44,614 bases of DNA from an uncultured Bacillota bacterium (GCA_947246355.1 CAMXQX010000004.1:1-44614), one strand, 5' to 3'. Shown: positions 29,794-40,118, counted from the first letter of the stretch. Translations and numbers: made by a program. The notes: generated by a model from the sequence alone, not told the origin.

Positions 29794-30559
29794 TCACCTC
29801 TTTCGCTAAATTTAAATAAGCAAGTGTTCCACGACTTGTGGAATCATAAGCAATGATAGGTTTTCCATGACTTGGAGACTCAGATAGTTTTACAAGTCTT
29901 GGAATAATTGTATCATAAACACGTTCTTTAAAATAACTTTTAATATCTTCTACTACTTCAAGTCCTAGATTTGTTCTCGCATCCAACATGGTGAGGAGTA
30001 CTCCTTCAATATCTAAATTTGGATTCAAATCCTTTTGCGCCAACATAATCGTACTTAAAAGTTGCATAATTCCTTCCAAGGCAAAGAATTCACACTGTAC
30101 AGGAATAATCACAGAGTCGGCAGCTGTTAAAGCATTTTTTGTAAGTATACCTAAAGAAGGAGGGCAATCAATGATAATATAATCATATTTCTCTCTTGCC
30201 TCCACCATTGGTTCTTTTAATCTTGCTCCTGTCAAAAAGTTCACATCTTGTTTTGCCATTTCCATTAACTCATAATCAATACCTGCCAAGTTAATCGTTG
30301 CTGGTATAACAGATAAATTTTTGAATTTTGTCTTAATAATTACCTCTTGCAAAGATGCATCTCCCCGCATTAAATTGTAAACACTTAACTCGTAATCTGT
30401 TTTTCCAATTCCTACTCCTGTCGTGGAATTCCCTTGAGGATCCAAATCAACAAGCAATACTTTTTTCTTTAAAGCTCCTAACGACGCAGCCAAATTTATA
30501 CAAGATGTTGTTTTCCCAACACCCCCCTTTTGATTTACCATTGCTATTACTTTTCCCAT
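29774..30559 (-). CDS. parA: Chromosome partitioning ATPase ParA/Soj
   Basis: MVNQKGGVGKTTSCINLAASLG; VLLVDLDPQGNSTTG. Confidence 0.97.
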   Translation of the reverse strand: MGKVIAMVNQKGGVGKTTSCINLAASLGALKKKVLLVDLDPQGNSTTGVGIGKTDYELSVYNLMRGDASLQEVIIKTKFKNLSVIPATINLAGIDYELMEMAKQDVNFLTGARLKEPMVEAREKYDYIIIDCPPSLGILTKNALTAADSVIIPVQCEFFALEGIMQLLSTIMLAQKDLNPNLDIEGVLLTMLDARTNLGLEVVEDIKSYFKERVYDTIIPRLVKLSESPSHGKPIIAYDSTSRGTLAYLNLAKEVIERNGK

Positions 30560-30634
30560 AATTCACCATCCAGTATCATTATCAATCACTTTCATTTTAT
30601 CATAATCTCATACATAAATCCATCATTTCACATG

Positions 30635-30658
30635 AAAAAAAGTTGTTTTATAACAACC
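30635..30658 (-). terminator. Intrinsic terminator
   Basis: Minus: GTTGT-TATAAA-ACAAC-TTTTTTT. Confidence 0.7.
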
Positions 30659-30710
30659 CTTCCAACAAAATATATTATTTTAAAACAGAATTTTACATCA
30701 TCTATATAAA

Positions 30711-31460
30711 CTATTCTTCAATATATTTTTCTGTAAGTCCTTCTTTAACATATCGATATTCGCCATTTGACATATAAACAACTGTTTCACAGCCACCACA
30801 ACTAGACCCTTTCTCACATCTTCTTCGTGTACCAATAGCCTGTACTTTCTCAGAACCATTCAATTTTACTAAACCAATTTTAATTTCTTCATTTGCATCC
30901 AATTGTTCAAAAAAACTATTCTTTGTTTCTGATAAACCATCTGCTACTTTATTATACATGGTACTATTACGCTCATCTCGATATAAACGATATAGATTTC
31001 CCTTTTCCGTTAAAAATAAACTACTCATTACACTTATATCACAACCGTATAAGAGTTCATTTTCTATTGCAATGACTTTCTCCTCAATATCCGTTACTTT
31101 CCATGTTTTATTATTTCCTGTAATTTTTAAAGAACCATTGTCAATCTTCAATTCTAAATCCATAGAACGTTCACTATTATAAAGTTGCAATACAGTCTCT
31201 ATTCCATAATCCTTCTTTAACTTCAAATTTTCATTATTGGCTAATGAAATCATTCTTTCTAAAGTTAGTGGTGTATCTAATTCATTATCTTTATGTTTAT
31301 CATTTTCGCTCTCATTCTGTCCTACATCGTTTACCTTATTATCTTCACTAACTCTATTTTCTTCCTTCTGCTTATCAAAATATTTGGATCCAAGAATACC
31401 TCCTACCACACCAACAACAAATATACTGATAAAAACTAGAACACTTATTCCTTTTTTCAT
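30711..31460 (-). CDS. Hypothetical N-terminally anchored exported protein
   Basis: MKKGISVLVFISIFVVGVVGGILGSKYF signal anchor, acidic linker, C-terminal CEKGSSCGGCE. Confidence 0.65.
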   Translation of the reverse strand: MKKGISVLVFISIFVVGVVGGILGSKYFDKQKEENRVSEDNKVNDVGQNESENDKHKDNELDTPLTLERMISLANNENLKLKKDYGIETVLQLYNSERSMDLELKIDNGSLKITGNNKTWKVTDIEEKVIAIENELLYGCDISVMSSLFLTEKGNLYRLYRDERNSTMYNKVADGLSETKNSFFEQLDANEEIKIGLVKLNGSEKVQAIGTRRRCEKGSSCGGCETVVYMSNGEYRYVKEGLTEKYIEE

Positions 31461-31606
31461 ACTATCACTCCTCTTTTCCGCATTAACTCTATTTTGACAC
31501 CCCCCCTAAAAGTAAAGAGGGAATTTCGTTTTTCTTATCATTCACTATATTTTACAGATACTATACTAGCATATTTTTGTAAATATCTGTATATTTTTTA
31601 CCTATC

Positions 31607-31623
31607 TTGCAATTTAATTGCAA
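31607..31623. promoter_or_regulatory. Perfect palindrome, operator-like
   Basis: TTGCAATT-T-AATTGCAA in the intergenic region upstream of 30711..31460. Confidence 0.35.
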
Positions 31624-31716
31624 TAAATAAATGATATTTTTCTTACAGTCTCTTTATTATCTCTTTTATTTCAATGATTTTATTTCTATTTTATCATTGT
31701 GTACTTCATACATTAT

Positions 31717-31746
31717 ATATAAAAAGAATTAATCTTCTAATTCTTT
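31717..31746 (-). terminator. Intrinsic terminator-like hairpin containing the ftsH stop codon
   Basis: Minus: AAAGAATTA-GAAGAT-TAATTCTTT-TT. Confidence 0.6.
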
Positions 31747-33717
31747 GATTAATTCTTCTTTCGTCATTTTATAGTATCCTTTAATTCCTTTATCTTTCGC
31801 CATCTCTTTTAATTCTGCTAAAGTTAAATCTTTTAAAGATGCTTCATCCATATTACCTATATCCACACTATTTTCTTCTTCACTAGGCATACAACCATGC
31901 TCTACTAAATATTCAATTTGTTCTTTGGTGATAGTTTCATGTTCTAATAAAGTAGCAGCAATTAATTCCAATAAATCTTTATTTTCTTTAATTATCTTTG
32001 TAGCTCTATCGTAGCACTCATCGATAATTTTACGCATTTCTTGATCAATTTCAAAAGCAACTTGACTAGAGAAATTACGGCTCTTATTATAATCTCTACC
32101 TAAGAAGACACTTCCCTCTTGCGTTTCTAATTGAAGAGGACCGAGAGATGACATCCCATATTCCGTAACCATAGCACGAGCAATTTTGGTAGCCCTTTCA
32201 AAATCATTGTGAGCACCTGTTGTCACTTCTTTAAAGACTAATTCTTCGGCAACACGACCTCCTAATAATCCACAGATGGTTTCTAACAACTCTGTTTTGG
32301 TAGAAAAATAGGTTTCCTCCTTAGGAAGCATCATATTATAGCCACCAGCTTGCCCTCTTGGAATAATCGTAATTTTTTGTACTTCGTTCGCATTTTCTAA
32401 CTTAATACCTAAAACTGCATGCCCAGCTTCATGATAAGCAACAATTTTCTTTTCTCTTTCTGTATATTTTTTGGATTTTTTAGCTGGTCCCATCATCACA
32501 CGGTCATGTGCTTCATCAATTTCAGTCATTGAAATCGCATCTTTATCAAAACGTACAGCAAGTAAAGCTGCTTCATTAAGCAAGTTTTCCAAATCAGCTC
32601 CACTAAATCCAACCGTTCTTGACGCAATATTTTTTAAGCTAACGGATTTATCAAAAATCTTATTTTTTGCATGAACATTTAAAATTTCTTCACGGGCTTT
32701 CGCATCTGGAAGTCCTACTTGTACTTGACGATCAAAACGTCCTGGGCGAAGCAAGGCTGGATCCAAAACATCAGGTCTATTGGTTGCTGCCATAATAATG
32801 ATACCTTCATTTTCTCCAAAACCATCCATTTCGGTTAAAAGCTGGTTCAACGTTTGTTCACGCTCATCATGTCCTCCGCCAAGGCCTGCTCCTCTTTGAC
32901 GCCCTACCGCATCAATTTCATCAATGAAGATTAAACAAGGAGCATTATGTTTTGCTTGTTTGAACATATCACGAACTCGAGAAGCACCAACACCGACAAA
33001 TAGTTCGACAAAATCAGACCCACTTATAAAGTAAAAAGGTACCTTCGCTTCTCCAGCAACCGCACGAGCAAGCAATGTTTTACCTGTTCCAGGAGGTCCT
33101 ACCAATAGCACTCCTTTAGGAATACGTGCTCCTAATTTTTGGAATTTCTTTGGTTCTTTTAAGAAATCAATTAATTCTTTCACCTCTTCTTTTTCTTCTG
33201 CTAATCCTGCAACTTTGTCAAAGGTTACTTTGCGAGCATCCTCATTGAGTCTAGCCCTACTTTTTCCAAAATCCATGGATTTATTCGCACTGTTCATTTG
33301 TCTTGATATCAAGAAGAAGGCAAGACCCACAATCACCACCATAGGCAGAACGTTCGCAATAAACTGTAATAAAGTACTCGAAGATGGATCCGCTTTGGTC
33401 GTAATTTTAAAATTGTGGATTTCTTCTCCATTTAATATTTTAGAAATAACTTCTTCTGCGAGAGGTACCCTAAAAAAGAAACTTTCTTTTTCTTTATAAT
33501 CCTTTAATGTACCTGTTATTTCATAAACATTTCCACCCCTTCTTGGGGTTAATGTAATTTCTTTTACATTATCTTTTTCCATTTGACCCATGAATTCATC
33601 ATAAGTAATGAAGTTTACTTTTTTATTCATCACAGTTACAAAATATAAAATGCCTGCCATGATTAATCCAATGAAAACATAAGACATAATTGTTCTTTTT
33701 GCTATTTTTTTATTCAT
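31729..33717 (-). CDS. ftsH: ATP-dependent zinc metalloprotease FtsH with C-terminal Rho_N/SAP-like tail
   Basis: [28 protein letters not shown]-term [35 protein letters not shown]. Confidence 0.97.
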   Translation of the reverse strand: MNKKIAKRTIMSYVFIGLIMAGILYFVTVMNKKVNFITYDEFMGQMEKDNVKEITLTPRRGGNVYEITGTLKDYKEKESFFFRVPLAEEVISKILNGEEIHNFKITTKADPSSSTLLQFIANVLPMVVIVGLAFFLISRQMNSANKSMDFGKSRARLNEDARKVTFDKVAGLAEEKEEVKELIDFLKEPKKFQKLGARIPKGVLLVGPPGTGKTLLARAVAGEAKVPFYFISGSDFVELFVGVGASRVRDMFKQAKHNAPCLIFIDEIDAVGRQRGAGLGGGHDEREQTLNQLLTEMDGFGENEGIIIMAATNRPDVLDPALLRPGRFDRQVQVGLPDAKAREEILNVHAKNKIFDKSVSLKNIASRTVGFSGADLENLLNEAALLAVRFDKDAISMTEIDEAHDRVMMGPAKKSKKYTEREKKIVAYHEAGHAVLGIKLENANEVQKITIIPRGQAGGYNMMLPKEETYFSTKTELLETICGLLGGRVAEELVFKEVTTGAHNDFERATKIARAMVTEYGMSSLGPLQLETQEGSVFLGRDYNKSRNFSSQVAFEIDQEMRKIIDECYDRATKIIKENKDLLELIAATLLEHETITKEQIEYLVEHGCMPSEEENSVDIGNMDEASLKDLTLAELKEMAKDKGIKGYYKMTKEELIKELED

Positions 33718-33731
33718 TTCTTCAACTCCAA

Positions 33732-35042
33732 TCAGTTATACCTCAGTATTATATCACATTTTTCGTCTTTTTCAATATCAAAATTTGACTTTTTAAGGCC
33801 TGGAACCCATAATATTGTTCCCCTATTGTCTACTAAGATAGGATAGGTCTCTCTCTCATGTAAAGGGACTTTACAGTCTTTAAAGATGGTATTTATATTT
33901 TTTGTTCCCCTCATATTTTTTACCTGCATTTTATCTCCTTTTTTCCTAGTTCTTATATATAATGGGAATTTGATATCTTTTTTATTCAAGCGACAGATAA
34001 AATTGGAATTATCAAGTGTGTCATTTCCTTTTTCAATGGTATGCCCATTGGGTAAAAGTGTATTTTCTTTGAGTTCCACTATATAAGATAACCTTTCTTC
34101 CACCTCAAAGCATAAAAAGTTGTATTCTCGGCTTACAACAACAGAATTTGGCAAATGAATTTGTTTTCCACTTTGTCCCTTGGCAAGTTTTATCACCATT
34201 TCCACGTGTTTGTCTTGTATATTTTCTAGAGATTTTAAATAAATTTCTTCTAAAATAAGCTGTACTACTTTTCTCTGAATAAGAGAGGAAAGAGAGAGAA
34301 ATAATTCTATATTTAATTTTTTACCTTGGTACACTTTCTCAAATTCCTTTCGGACAACGGAAGAAATAAATTCCTCAGATTCTCTTATTTCTTCATGAAA
34401 CTTGATAAATTTATCGTGAACTTTTGGATTTTCCCTTTTCAACAAGGGTAGCATATATTTTCGAATTCTATTTCTTGTATGGATATCTTCAAAATTGGAT
34501 ACATCCGTTACATAAGGAATATTATTTTTTTGATTATACTCTAAAATGGTTTCTTTCGTCTCATGAAAAAGAGGCCTTACAATGGCATAATGTTCTCTTT
34601 GTTGTACAATATCAAAACCTTTGTACCCCTTTAAAGAAGAACCACGGGTTAGTTTTAATAAAATACTTTCCATTAAATCATCGCCATGATGCGCAGTCAA
34701 TAAAATTGTTGCATTATATTTTTGTATGATTTCATCAAAAAATTGATATCGCTTATGATGTGCTTCATTTTCAAAATTTTTTTCACTATCAAAGTGAAGC
34801 CTAACACTTTCAAAAATAACATCGTTATGTAAACAATACTCCTTTACAAAGGCCTCTTCACTATCACTTTCTTTTCTTATATTATGGTTGACATGCGCAC
34901 AAATAATTTGAATGGGATTTTCTTTCCTATATTCTAAAAGAATACTTAAAAGAGCCATAGAATCTGGTCCACCACTAATAGCAGCTACAACCGTATCTTT
35001 TTCTTTGATATACATCTTTAAATAATGGTAGGTTTCTTTCAT
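33732..35042 (-). CDS. tilS: tRNA(Ile)-lysidine synthase
   Basis: VVAAISGGPDSMALLSILLEY; HVNHNIRKESDSEEAFV; TAHHGDDLMES. Confidence 0.95.
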   Translation of the reverse strand: MKETYHYLKMYIKEKDTVVAAISGGPDSMALLSILLEYRKENPIQIICAHVNHNIRKESDSEEAFVKEYCLHNDVIFESVRLHFDSEKNFENEAHHKRYQFFDEIIQKYNATILLTAHHGDDLMESILLKLTRGSSLKGYKGFDIVQQREHYAIVRPLFHETKETILEYNQKNNIPYVTDVSNFEDIHTRNRIRKYMLPLLKRENPKVHDKFIKFHEEIRESEEFISSVVRKEFEKVYQGKKLNIELFLSLSSLIQRKVVQLILEEIYLKSLENIQDKHVEMVIKLAKGQSGKQIHLPNSVVVSREYNFLCFEVEERLSYIVELKENTLLPNGHTIEKGNDTLDNSNFICRLNKKDIKFPLYIRTRKKGDKMQVKNMRGTKNINTIFKDCKVPLHERETYPILVDNRGTILWVPGLKKSNFDIEKDEKCDIILRYN

Positions 35043-36325
35043 TGATTTCTCCTTCTATACTCTTTGATATATTTATAAACCATTTCTCTACTTTGACACT
35101 TTTCTATATCACACGTCTCTTTATACTCTAAATAATCACTATCAATTAAGACATATTCCCCTTCTTTTGGTTCCTCATAATTCTCTCCTAAAAATCCTAT
35201 CGATCCATTCGAAATGTATAAATCCTTAAAATATTTATCCTTAACCGAACGATATCTTCCTATATTTTGGGGATGAATATCATCCATAATATTCCCATCC
35301 TCATAAAAAAGATAAAATAATGTTTGGCATGCTTTCCAATCACTTTTATCTATCATTAAAACTTTAGGAACAATTTCCACCATCATATCAATTTCACTTA
35401 AATACCTTCTAAAAATGGGGCGAAGTACATTTTTGTGACTTGGAATTTCTAGCTTATTTCGTTTACTCCCTACTTTTAAAACAAAATCCCCTATTTGGTA
35501 TACATCTGAATAAGATCCTGCTTTTAGATATTTTATATCATTGATGGTTAGGTTTTGGACATGGAGCACTTCATCTAAAATCATCTCTAAAGATTCTAAA
35601 TATGGGTTTTCACGTTTATCTCTCATCGACTCATGCGAAAAAAGAACTTCTAAAATTTCTCTCCGATATAGTTCCAAATCAATAGAATAGTGTTCTTGAT
35701 ACTGATTTAAAAATGAAACTAATTCTCTTCCTTCCCCACACGTACAACGAGAAATGATTTTTTCTAAAAAAAGGGGATCTCTTCTATTTTTTGAAGAAAA
35801 AAAGGAAGTGTCTGCTAGTTCATCTAAAAAACGAGTGACATCATTGAAAAATCGCGACAAAATAACATGAATAATGAAATCTATATTTTGACTTATAAAT
35901 TCATTCGGTAAATCAGCCAAAAAAGGTTTATTTTGAAGTTTATTCCAATTTAGAAAACTAAATAAATTAGAGCCATTTAAAAGATATTTACTTGCATCGA
36001 AATGTTCCCTTAAAAAATCTACAATAATAGTATGCCTTGGCAGAAAATAACCAAAACAATACTTTAAAATTTCCTCATTTTTTACTTGATAAGCTATTTC
36101 TAAAGAAGTGTCTTTAAAAATAAAAACAAATTCAAAAGGAGCATTTTCATAATAGACTCTAAAATATTTTCCAAGCACATCATCAAATAGAAAACTTGTT
36201 AATTCTTCGACAGTAAACAAGCGAAGTAACACATCTCCTCTTATCTCATTTTCATAGATTTCTTTAAAAAAAGCCTCTACATATTCCTTATTATTTTTAT
36301 TTGCAACCAATTCCCCATAATTCAT
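35039..36325 (-). CDS. Hypothetical protein with divergent protein-kinase-like C-terminal region
   Basis: GSYSDVYQIGDFVLKVG; MDDIHPQNIGR; YVLIDSDYLE; 4 nt overlap with tilS. Confidence 0.55.
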   Translation of the reverse strand: MNYGELVANKNNKEYVEAFFKEIYENEIRGDVLLRLFTVEELTSFLFDDVLGKYFRVYYENAPFEFVFIFKDTSLEIAYQVKNEEILKYCFGYFLPRHTIIVDFLREHFDASKYLLNGSNLFSFLNWNKLQNKPFLADLPNEFISQNIDFIIHVILSRFFNDVTRFLDELADTSFFSSKNRRDPLFLEKIISRCTCGEGRELVSFLNQYQEHYSIDLELYRREILEVLFSHESMRDKRENPYLESLEMILDEVLHVQNLTINDIKYLKAGSYSDVYQIGDFVLKVGSKRNKLEIPSHKNVLRPIFRRYLSEIDMMVEIVPKVLMIDKSDWKACQTLFYLFYEDGNIMDDIHPQNIGRYRSVKDKYFKDLYISNGSIGFLGENYEEPKEGEYVLIDSDYLEYKETCDIEKCQSREMVYKYIKEYRRRNQ

Positions 36326-36329
36326 TTTA

Positions 36330-36992
36330 TCAACCCCACTTAATTTCTGTTAAACCATTTTTCTTTAAAAAAGCATTGGTCTTTGAAAAAGGTTTACTTC
36401 CAAAAAAACCACGAGATGCAGATAAGGGTGAGGGATGAACACACTCTAATATCAAATGATTCTTATTTTTAACAAGTTCTTTTTTAGAACGAGCATAACT
36501 TCCCCATAGAATAAAAACCAAAGGTGCTTCTCTTTCTCCTAATTTCTCAATAATAGCATCCGTAAATATTTCCCACCCTTTTCCTTTATGCGATAAAGGA
36601 GTATCTTTCACAACCGTCATAATTGAATTTAAAAGTAAGACCCCCTCTTTTGCCCAATCTGTTAAATCCGTCTTTGTTCTTCTTATTCCTAAATCACTTT
36701 CCAATTCTTTAAAAATATTCAGTAAACTTGGTGGTGTTTTGACCCCTTCTCTGACCGAAAAAGAGAGTCCATGTGCCTCATGCTCCCCGTGATAGGGGTC
36801 TTGTCCTAAAATAACTACCTTTACTTCATCATAATCGGTATACCGTAGAGCATTAAAAATATTTTGATATTCTGGATAAATCGTTTTATGTTTGTATTCA
36901 TTTTTGACAAAGATACCTAAATCTTTAAAATAGTCTTTTTTCATTTCCTCCTTTAATTCTTCATCCCATTTTTTATTAATCACAAATCTCAC
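36330..36992 (-). CDS. ung: Uracil-DNA glycosylase
   Basis: VVILGQDPYHGEHEAHGLSFSV; LLLNSIMTV; HPSPLSASRGFFGSKPFSKTN. Confidence 0.97.
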   Translation of the reverse strand: MRFVINKKWDEELKEEMKKDYFKDLGIFVKNEYKHKTIYPEYQNIFNALRYTDYDEVKVVILGQDPYHGEHEAHGLSFSVREGVKTPPSLLNIFKELESDLGIRRTKTDLTDWAKEGVLLLNSIMTVVKDTPLSHKGKGWEIFTDAIIEKLGEREAPLVFILWGSYARSKKELVKNKNHLILECVHPSPLSASRGFFGSKPFSKTNAFLKKNGLTEIKWG

Positions 36993-37023
36993 CTCAAACT
37001 ACTGCTATTATAACACAAGTAAT

Positions 37024-37052
37024 CAAAAAACATTCCCTTTTGTTATTGGAAA
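37024..37052 (-). terminator. Intrinsic terminator after 37059..37514
   Basis: Minus: ACATTTCC-AATAACAAAA-GGGAATGT-TTTTT. Confidence 0.6.
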
Positions 37053-37058
37053 TGTCTT

Positions 37059-37514
37059 TTATCTTTTTTTCCTAAAAATTTTCTCTTCCTTTTCCTGCAA
37101 AGATTGCCTTATTCTTTCTATAAATTCTTCTTCCAAAACACCGTATTCTTGGCTTAAATAGACTAAGTTACCTTTATAAATATAAAAATCTGCCTCTTTT
37201 GTGAAAATAGGGGACTTGAATAAACAAATTTCCTCTGTTTCTTTATTGATTAAAGCCATTGGCCTTTGGTCTACCCAAGCAATTTGAATTTGACATCCTT
37301 TCCATTTGTCATTCGCCTTATACCAATGTTGAATCGGTCCAAAGGTACGGCATAAAAACTCCGTCTCTTCAAATCCATTGATAAAAGGAAGTTTGACTGC
37401 ATTTGTTTCGCATTGATTATGATTGAAATAAACAATTGCTTTTCTACACTTATCTATAGCTACCCCAAAGGTATAATCCTCTATTATTATATTTAAAGTT
37501 TTTTTCACGCACAT
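37059..37514 (-). CDS. Hypothetical protein
   Basis: 151 aa ORF with 3' terminator. Confidence 0.6.
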   Translation of the reverse strand: MCVKKTLNIIIEDYTFGVAIDKCRKAIVYFNHNQCETNAVKLPFINGFEETEFLCRTFGPIQHWYKANDKWKGCQIQIAWVDQRPMALINKETEEICLFKSPIFTKEADFYIYKGNLVYLSQEYGVLEEEFIERIRQSLQEKEEKIFRKKR

Positions 37515-37564
37515 TCCTCCAATTTGTTTATTTTACCATAAAAATATAATTTTTTCTCTTTTTT

Positions 37565-38857
37565 TTACTCTATTTTAGAATTATTGATTTTTAATACTTT
37601 CCCCCTTAGTTCATACATAGCATACAAATTGATCAACATTAAAATTCCTACAAATAAATCAACCATGTTCCACATCCACTTGGAAGGAACAATAGAACTG
37701 ATTAAAATCATGAATAGGGTTAATAAAATAAGAAATATTTTTTGTACCTTTCCTTTTTTAGGATGAAGAAAACGAAGGGAAATTAAAGAATCATAGTATC
37801 CTGTTAATATCGTTGAAAAAGAACATAAGAAAATAAAAACAAACATTAGGTAAATTCCTAGATGAGAGAAATGATATCCAAAAGAATACGATGCAACTTC
37901 AATTCCATTGACATCCAAAATTTGTAATTGACTGTAAGGAGAAAGCAAAACAATAAAAGCAGTGATCGTACAAACAAGTAAAGTCGTTACACAAACCCCT
38001 AGCATTTGAATATACCCATCTTTTTTAGGATTCATAGAATTGGAAGCGGCCGATGTAATACTCCCTGTACCAAGTCCTGCCTCTGAAGAGAAGATCCCCC
38101 TTTGAATTCCAATAATCATCGTATATAAGAATCCTGAAAAAAAAGGTTTTATCGCAAAAGCACTTTTTATTATTTTTATAAACATTTGTGGTACTACGTC
38201 TATATGCATAAAAATAACATATAAACACAATCCTAAATAAAAAAGCAGCATAAATGGAACCAATTTGCCAGTTACATTGGCAATTTTAAATACATCGCCA
38301 ATGACAATAAAAAGAGTAAGAAATCCTAAAAGAATTCCTATTGTCATTTTAGATAGAGGTACAATCTCTACCGCTGCTTTCGTAATGGTATTGACTTGTA
38401 TTCCTAAAAATCCGAATAAAAAGCTTAAAAGAATTAATAGTGCATAGACATTGGATAGTTTTTTATTTTTTAGACCATCTCGTATATAATAACTAGGTCC
38501 TCCAATCGATTCTTTTCCAAATTTTTTCTTATACAAAGAGCCTAAAATCGTTTCACTATAGGCAAGCGGGAGCGTTAAAAGACTGATTACCCATACCCAA
38601 AAGATGGTACCTGCCCCTCCTATATAAATTGCTAGAGCAATACCAGCAATGCTACCTACTCCAATTCTTCCTGCAAGGGTTAAAAGTAATGTTTTTATAG
38701 GACTAATTCCACATTCACACGCCTTCTTCTCTTGAAAACTTTTCACATATAAAGACAGTTTAAATTGTGCGAAATGAAAATAGTACGTAAAATAAATGCT
38801 TAAAATGATCATAAATACAGAAATGACTGCCCAAAATAGTTTTAAAATTATTTCCAT
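37565..38857 (-). CDS. Alanine/glycine:cation symporter (AGCS) family transporter
   Basis: GRIGVGSIAGIALAIYIGGAGTIFWVW; RGIFSSEAGLGTGSITSAAS. Confidence 0.92.
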   Translation of the reverse strand: MEIILKLFWAVISVFMIILSIYFTYYFHFAQFKLSLYVKSFQEKKACECGISPIKTLLLTLAGRIGVGSIAGIALAIYIGGAGTIFWVWVISLLTLPLAYSETILGSLYKKKFGKESIGGPSYYIRDGLKNKKLSNVYALLILLSFLFGFLGIQVNTITKAAVEIVPLSKMTIGILLGFLTLFIVIGDVFKIANVTGKLVPFMLLFYLGLCLYVIFMHIDVVPQMFIKIIKSAFAIKPFFSGFLYTMIIGIQRGIFSSEAGLGTGSITSAASNSMNPKKDGYIQMLGVCVTTLLVCTITAFIVLLSPYSQLQILDVNGIEVASYSFGYHFSHLGIYLMFVFIFLCSFSTILTGYYDSLISLRFLHPKKGKVQKIFLILLTLFMILISSIVPSKWMWNMVDLFVGILMLINLYAMYELRGKVLKINNSKIE

Positions 38858-38896
38858 AAAAAAGCACCTACTCCATTTTATGAAATAAATGCATTT

Positions 38897-39733
38897 TTAT
38901 TCCTCTGAAAGTTCATTCGCTATTTGAACAAAAACAAGAAGGGGAAGCTCTTCCGCTCTAGAATTTAATGTAAATTGATTTTCCTTTACTACTTTCTCAA
39001 TTGTATCCAAATTGTAATCTTTTAGATTATTTTTGATTGTTTTTCGTTTTTGTTGAAAAGAATCTCGAACCAGTTGAAAAAAGAATGACTCGTTTTTTAA
39101 TGGTAATAGTTTGTCTTTTCTTGTAAAAGAAACAACAATACTATCGACATTTGGCTTAGGTAAAAAAACATTTCTTGATACATCCATTATTTTTTTTACA
39201 TCAAAATAGTACTGTAAATAAACTGTTAAAGATCCATAGTCCTTTGATTTAGGAACAGCTTTAAAACGATTCCCTACTTCTTTTTGTACCATAAAAACAA
39301 GTTTTTGAACATCTATCTTATCTTCAATGAATTTTATGATGATAGGGGTCGTAATATAATAGGGCAAATTAGCAACAACATACAATTTTTCATAAGAATA
39401 CTTTTCTAAATCTCTTCTTATATCTCTTTTTAAAAAATCATCATAAATAATATCTACATTTTCAAAATCCTTTAGATTTTCTTCTAATATCTCTTTTAAA
39501 GATGTATCTACTTCATAACAAAGTACATTTTTAGAAAAAGTAGCTAATTTATAAGTGAGAGACCCTGCTCCTGGACCTATTTCTATCACCATCGTTTTTC
39601 TATCTATTTCTGCCTTTTTGATAATAGAATCAATAATATTCTCATCAACAATAAAATTTTGACCATACTTTTTTTTAAAAGAAAAAGAATTTTTTTCTAA
39701 TAAACAAACCATTTCTTTAGGAGAATATTTCAC
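38897..39733 (-). CDS. rsmA: 16S rRNA dimethyladenosine transferase RsmA/KsgA
   Basis: KKYGQNFIVDENIIDSIIKKA; VIEIGPGAGSLTYKLA; VANLPYYITTPII. Confidence 0.96.
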   Translation of the reverse strand: MKYSPKEMVCLLEKNSFSFKKKYGQNFIVDENIIDSIIKKAEIDRKTMVIEIGPGAGSLTYKLATFSKNVLCYEVDTSLKEILEENLKDFENVDIIYDDFLKRDIRRDLEKYSYEKLYVVANLPYYITTPIIIKFIEDKIDVQKLVFMVQKEVGNRFKAVPKSKDYGSLTVYLQYYFDVKKIMDVSRNVFLPKPNVDSIVVSFTRKDKLLPLKNESFFFQLVRDSFQQKRKTIKNNLKDYNLDTIEKVVKENQFTLNSRAEELPLLVFVQIANELSEE

Positions 39734-39815
39734 AAAACCACCTCTTTTGTTATAACTTTTTATTTTTTAAATTATGAACTATTTCTAGAAAACTTTTTAT
39801 ATATAAGACTTAGGC

Positions 39816-39981
39816 TTAATCTTCTACTTTAGAGTTCACTGCATAATATAACCCATTTTTAATATTATAATTTCCAAGTTCGTCCATCATATAATTTAAA
39901 ATTTTGATCTTTTTTATATTCTACATCAATAATTATATAATAATCATTATTATTAATTTTGATTTTTTTCGATATTTGCAT
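39816..39981 (-). pseudogene. Frameshifted small CDS (candidate)
   Basis: AGGAGG-SD ORF MQISKKIKINNNDYYIIIDVEYKKDQNFKLYDGRTWKL* (39865..39981); another frame continues ...DELGNYNIKNGLYYAVNSKVED*. Confidence 0.4.
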
Positions 39982-40093
39982 TTTGAATTTTCCTCCTAAT
40001 TTTTTTGTTTTTAAACTTAAGTCAATTATACTATTTTTTTATAATATAATCTATATACAATGTCTATAAATAAAACTATGAACACTAGTATAT

Positions 40094-40118
40094 AAAAAAA
40101 GCAAATCTAACTTGCTTT
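40094..40118 (-). terminator. Intrinsic terminator; stop codon of 40107..40853 in the loop
   Basis: Minus: AAAGCAA-GTTAGAT-TTGCTTT-TTTT. Confidence 0.75.

Noticed and set aside
38025-38228. Minus-strand 67 aa ORF inside the AGCS transporter
   Set aside because: Alternate frame of a clear transporter gene.
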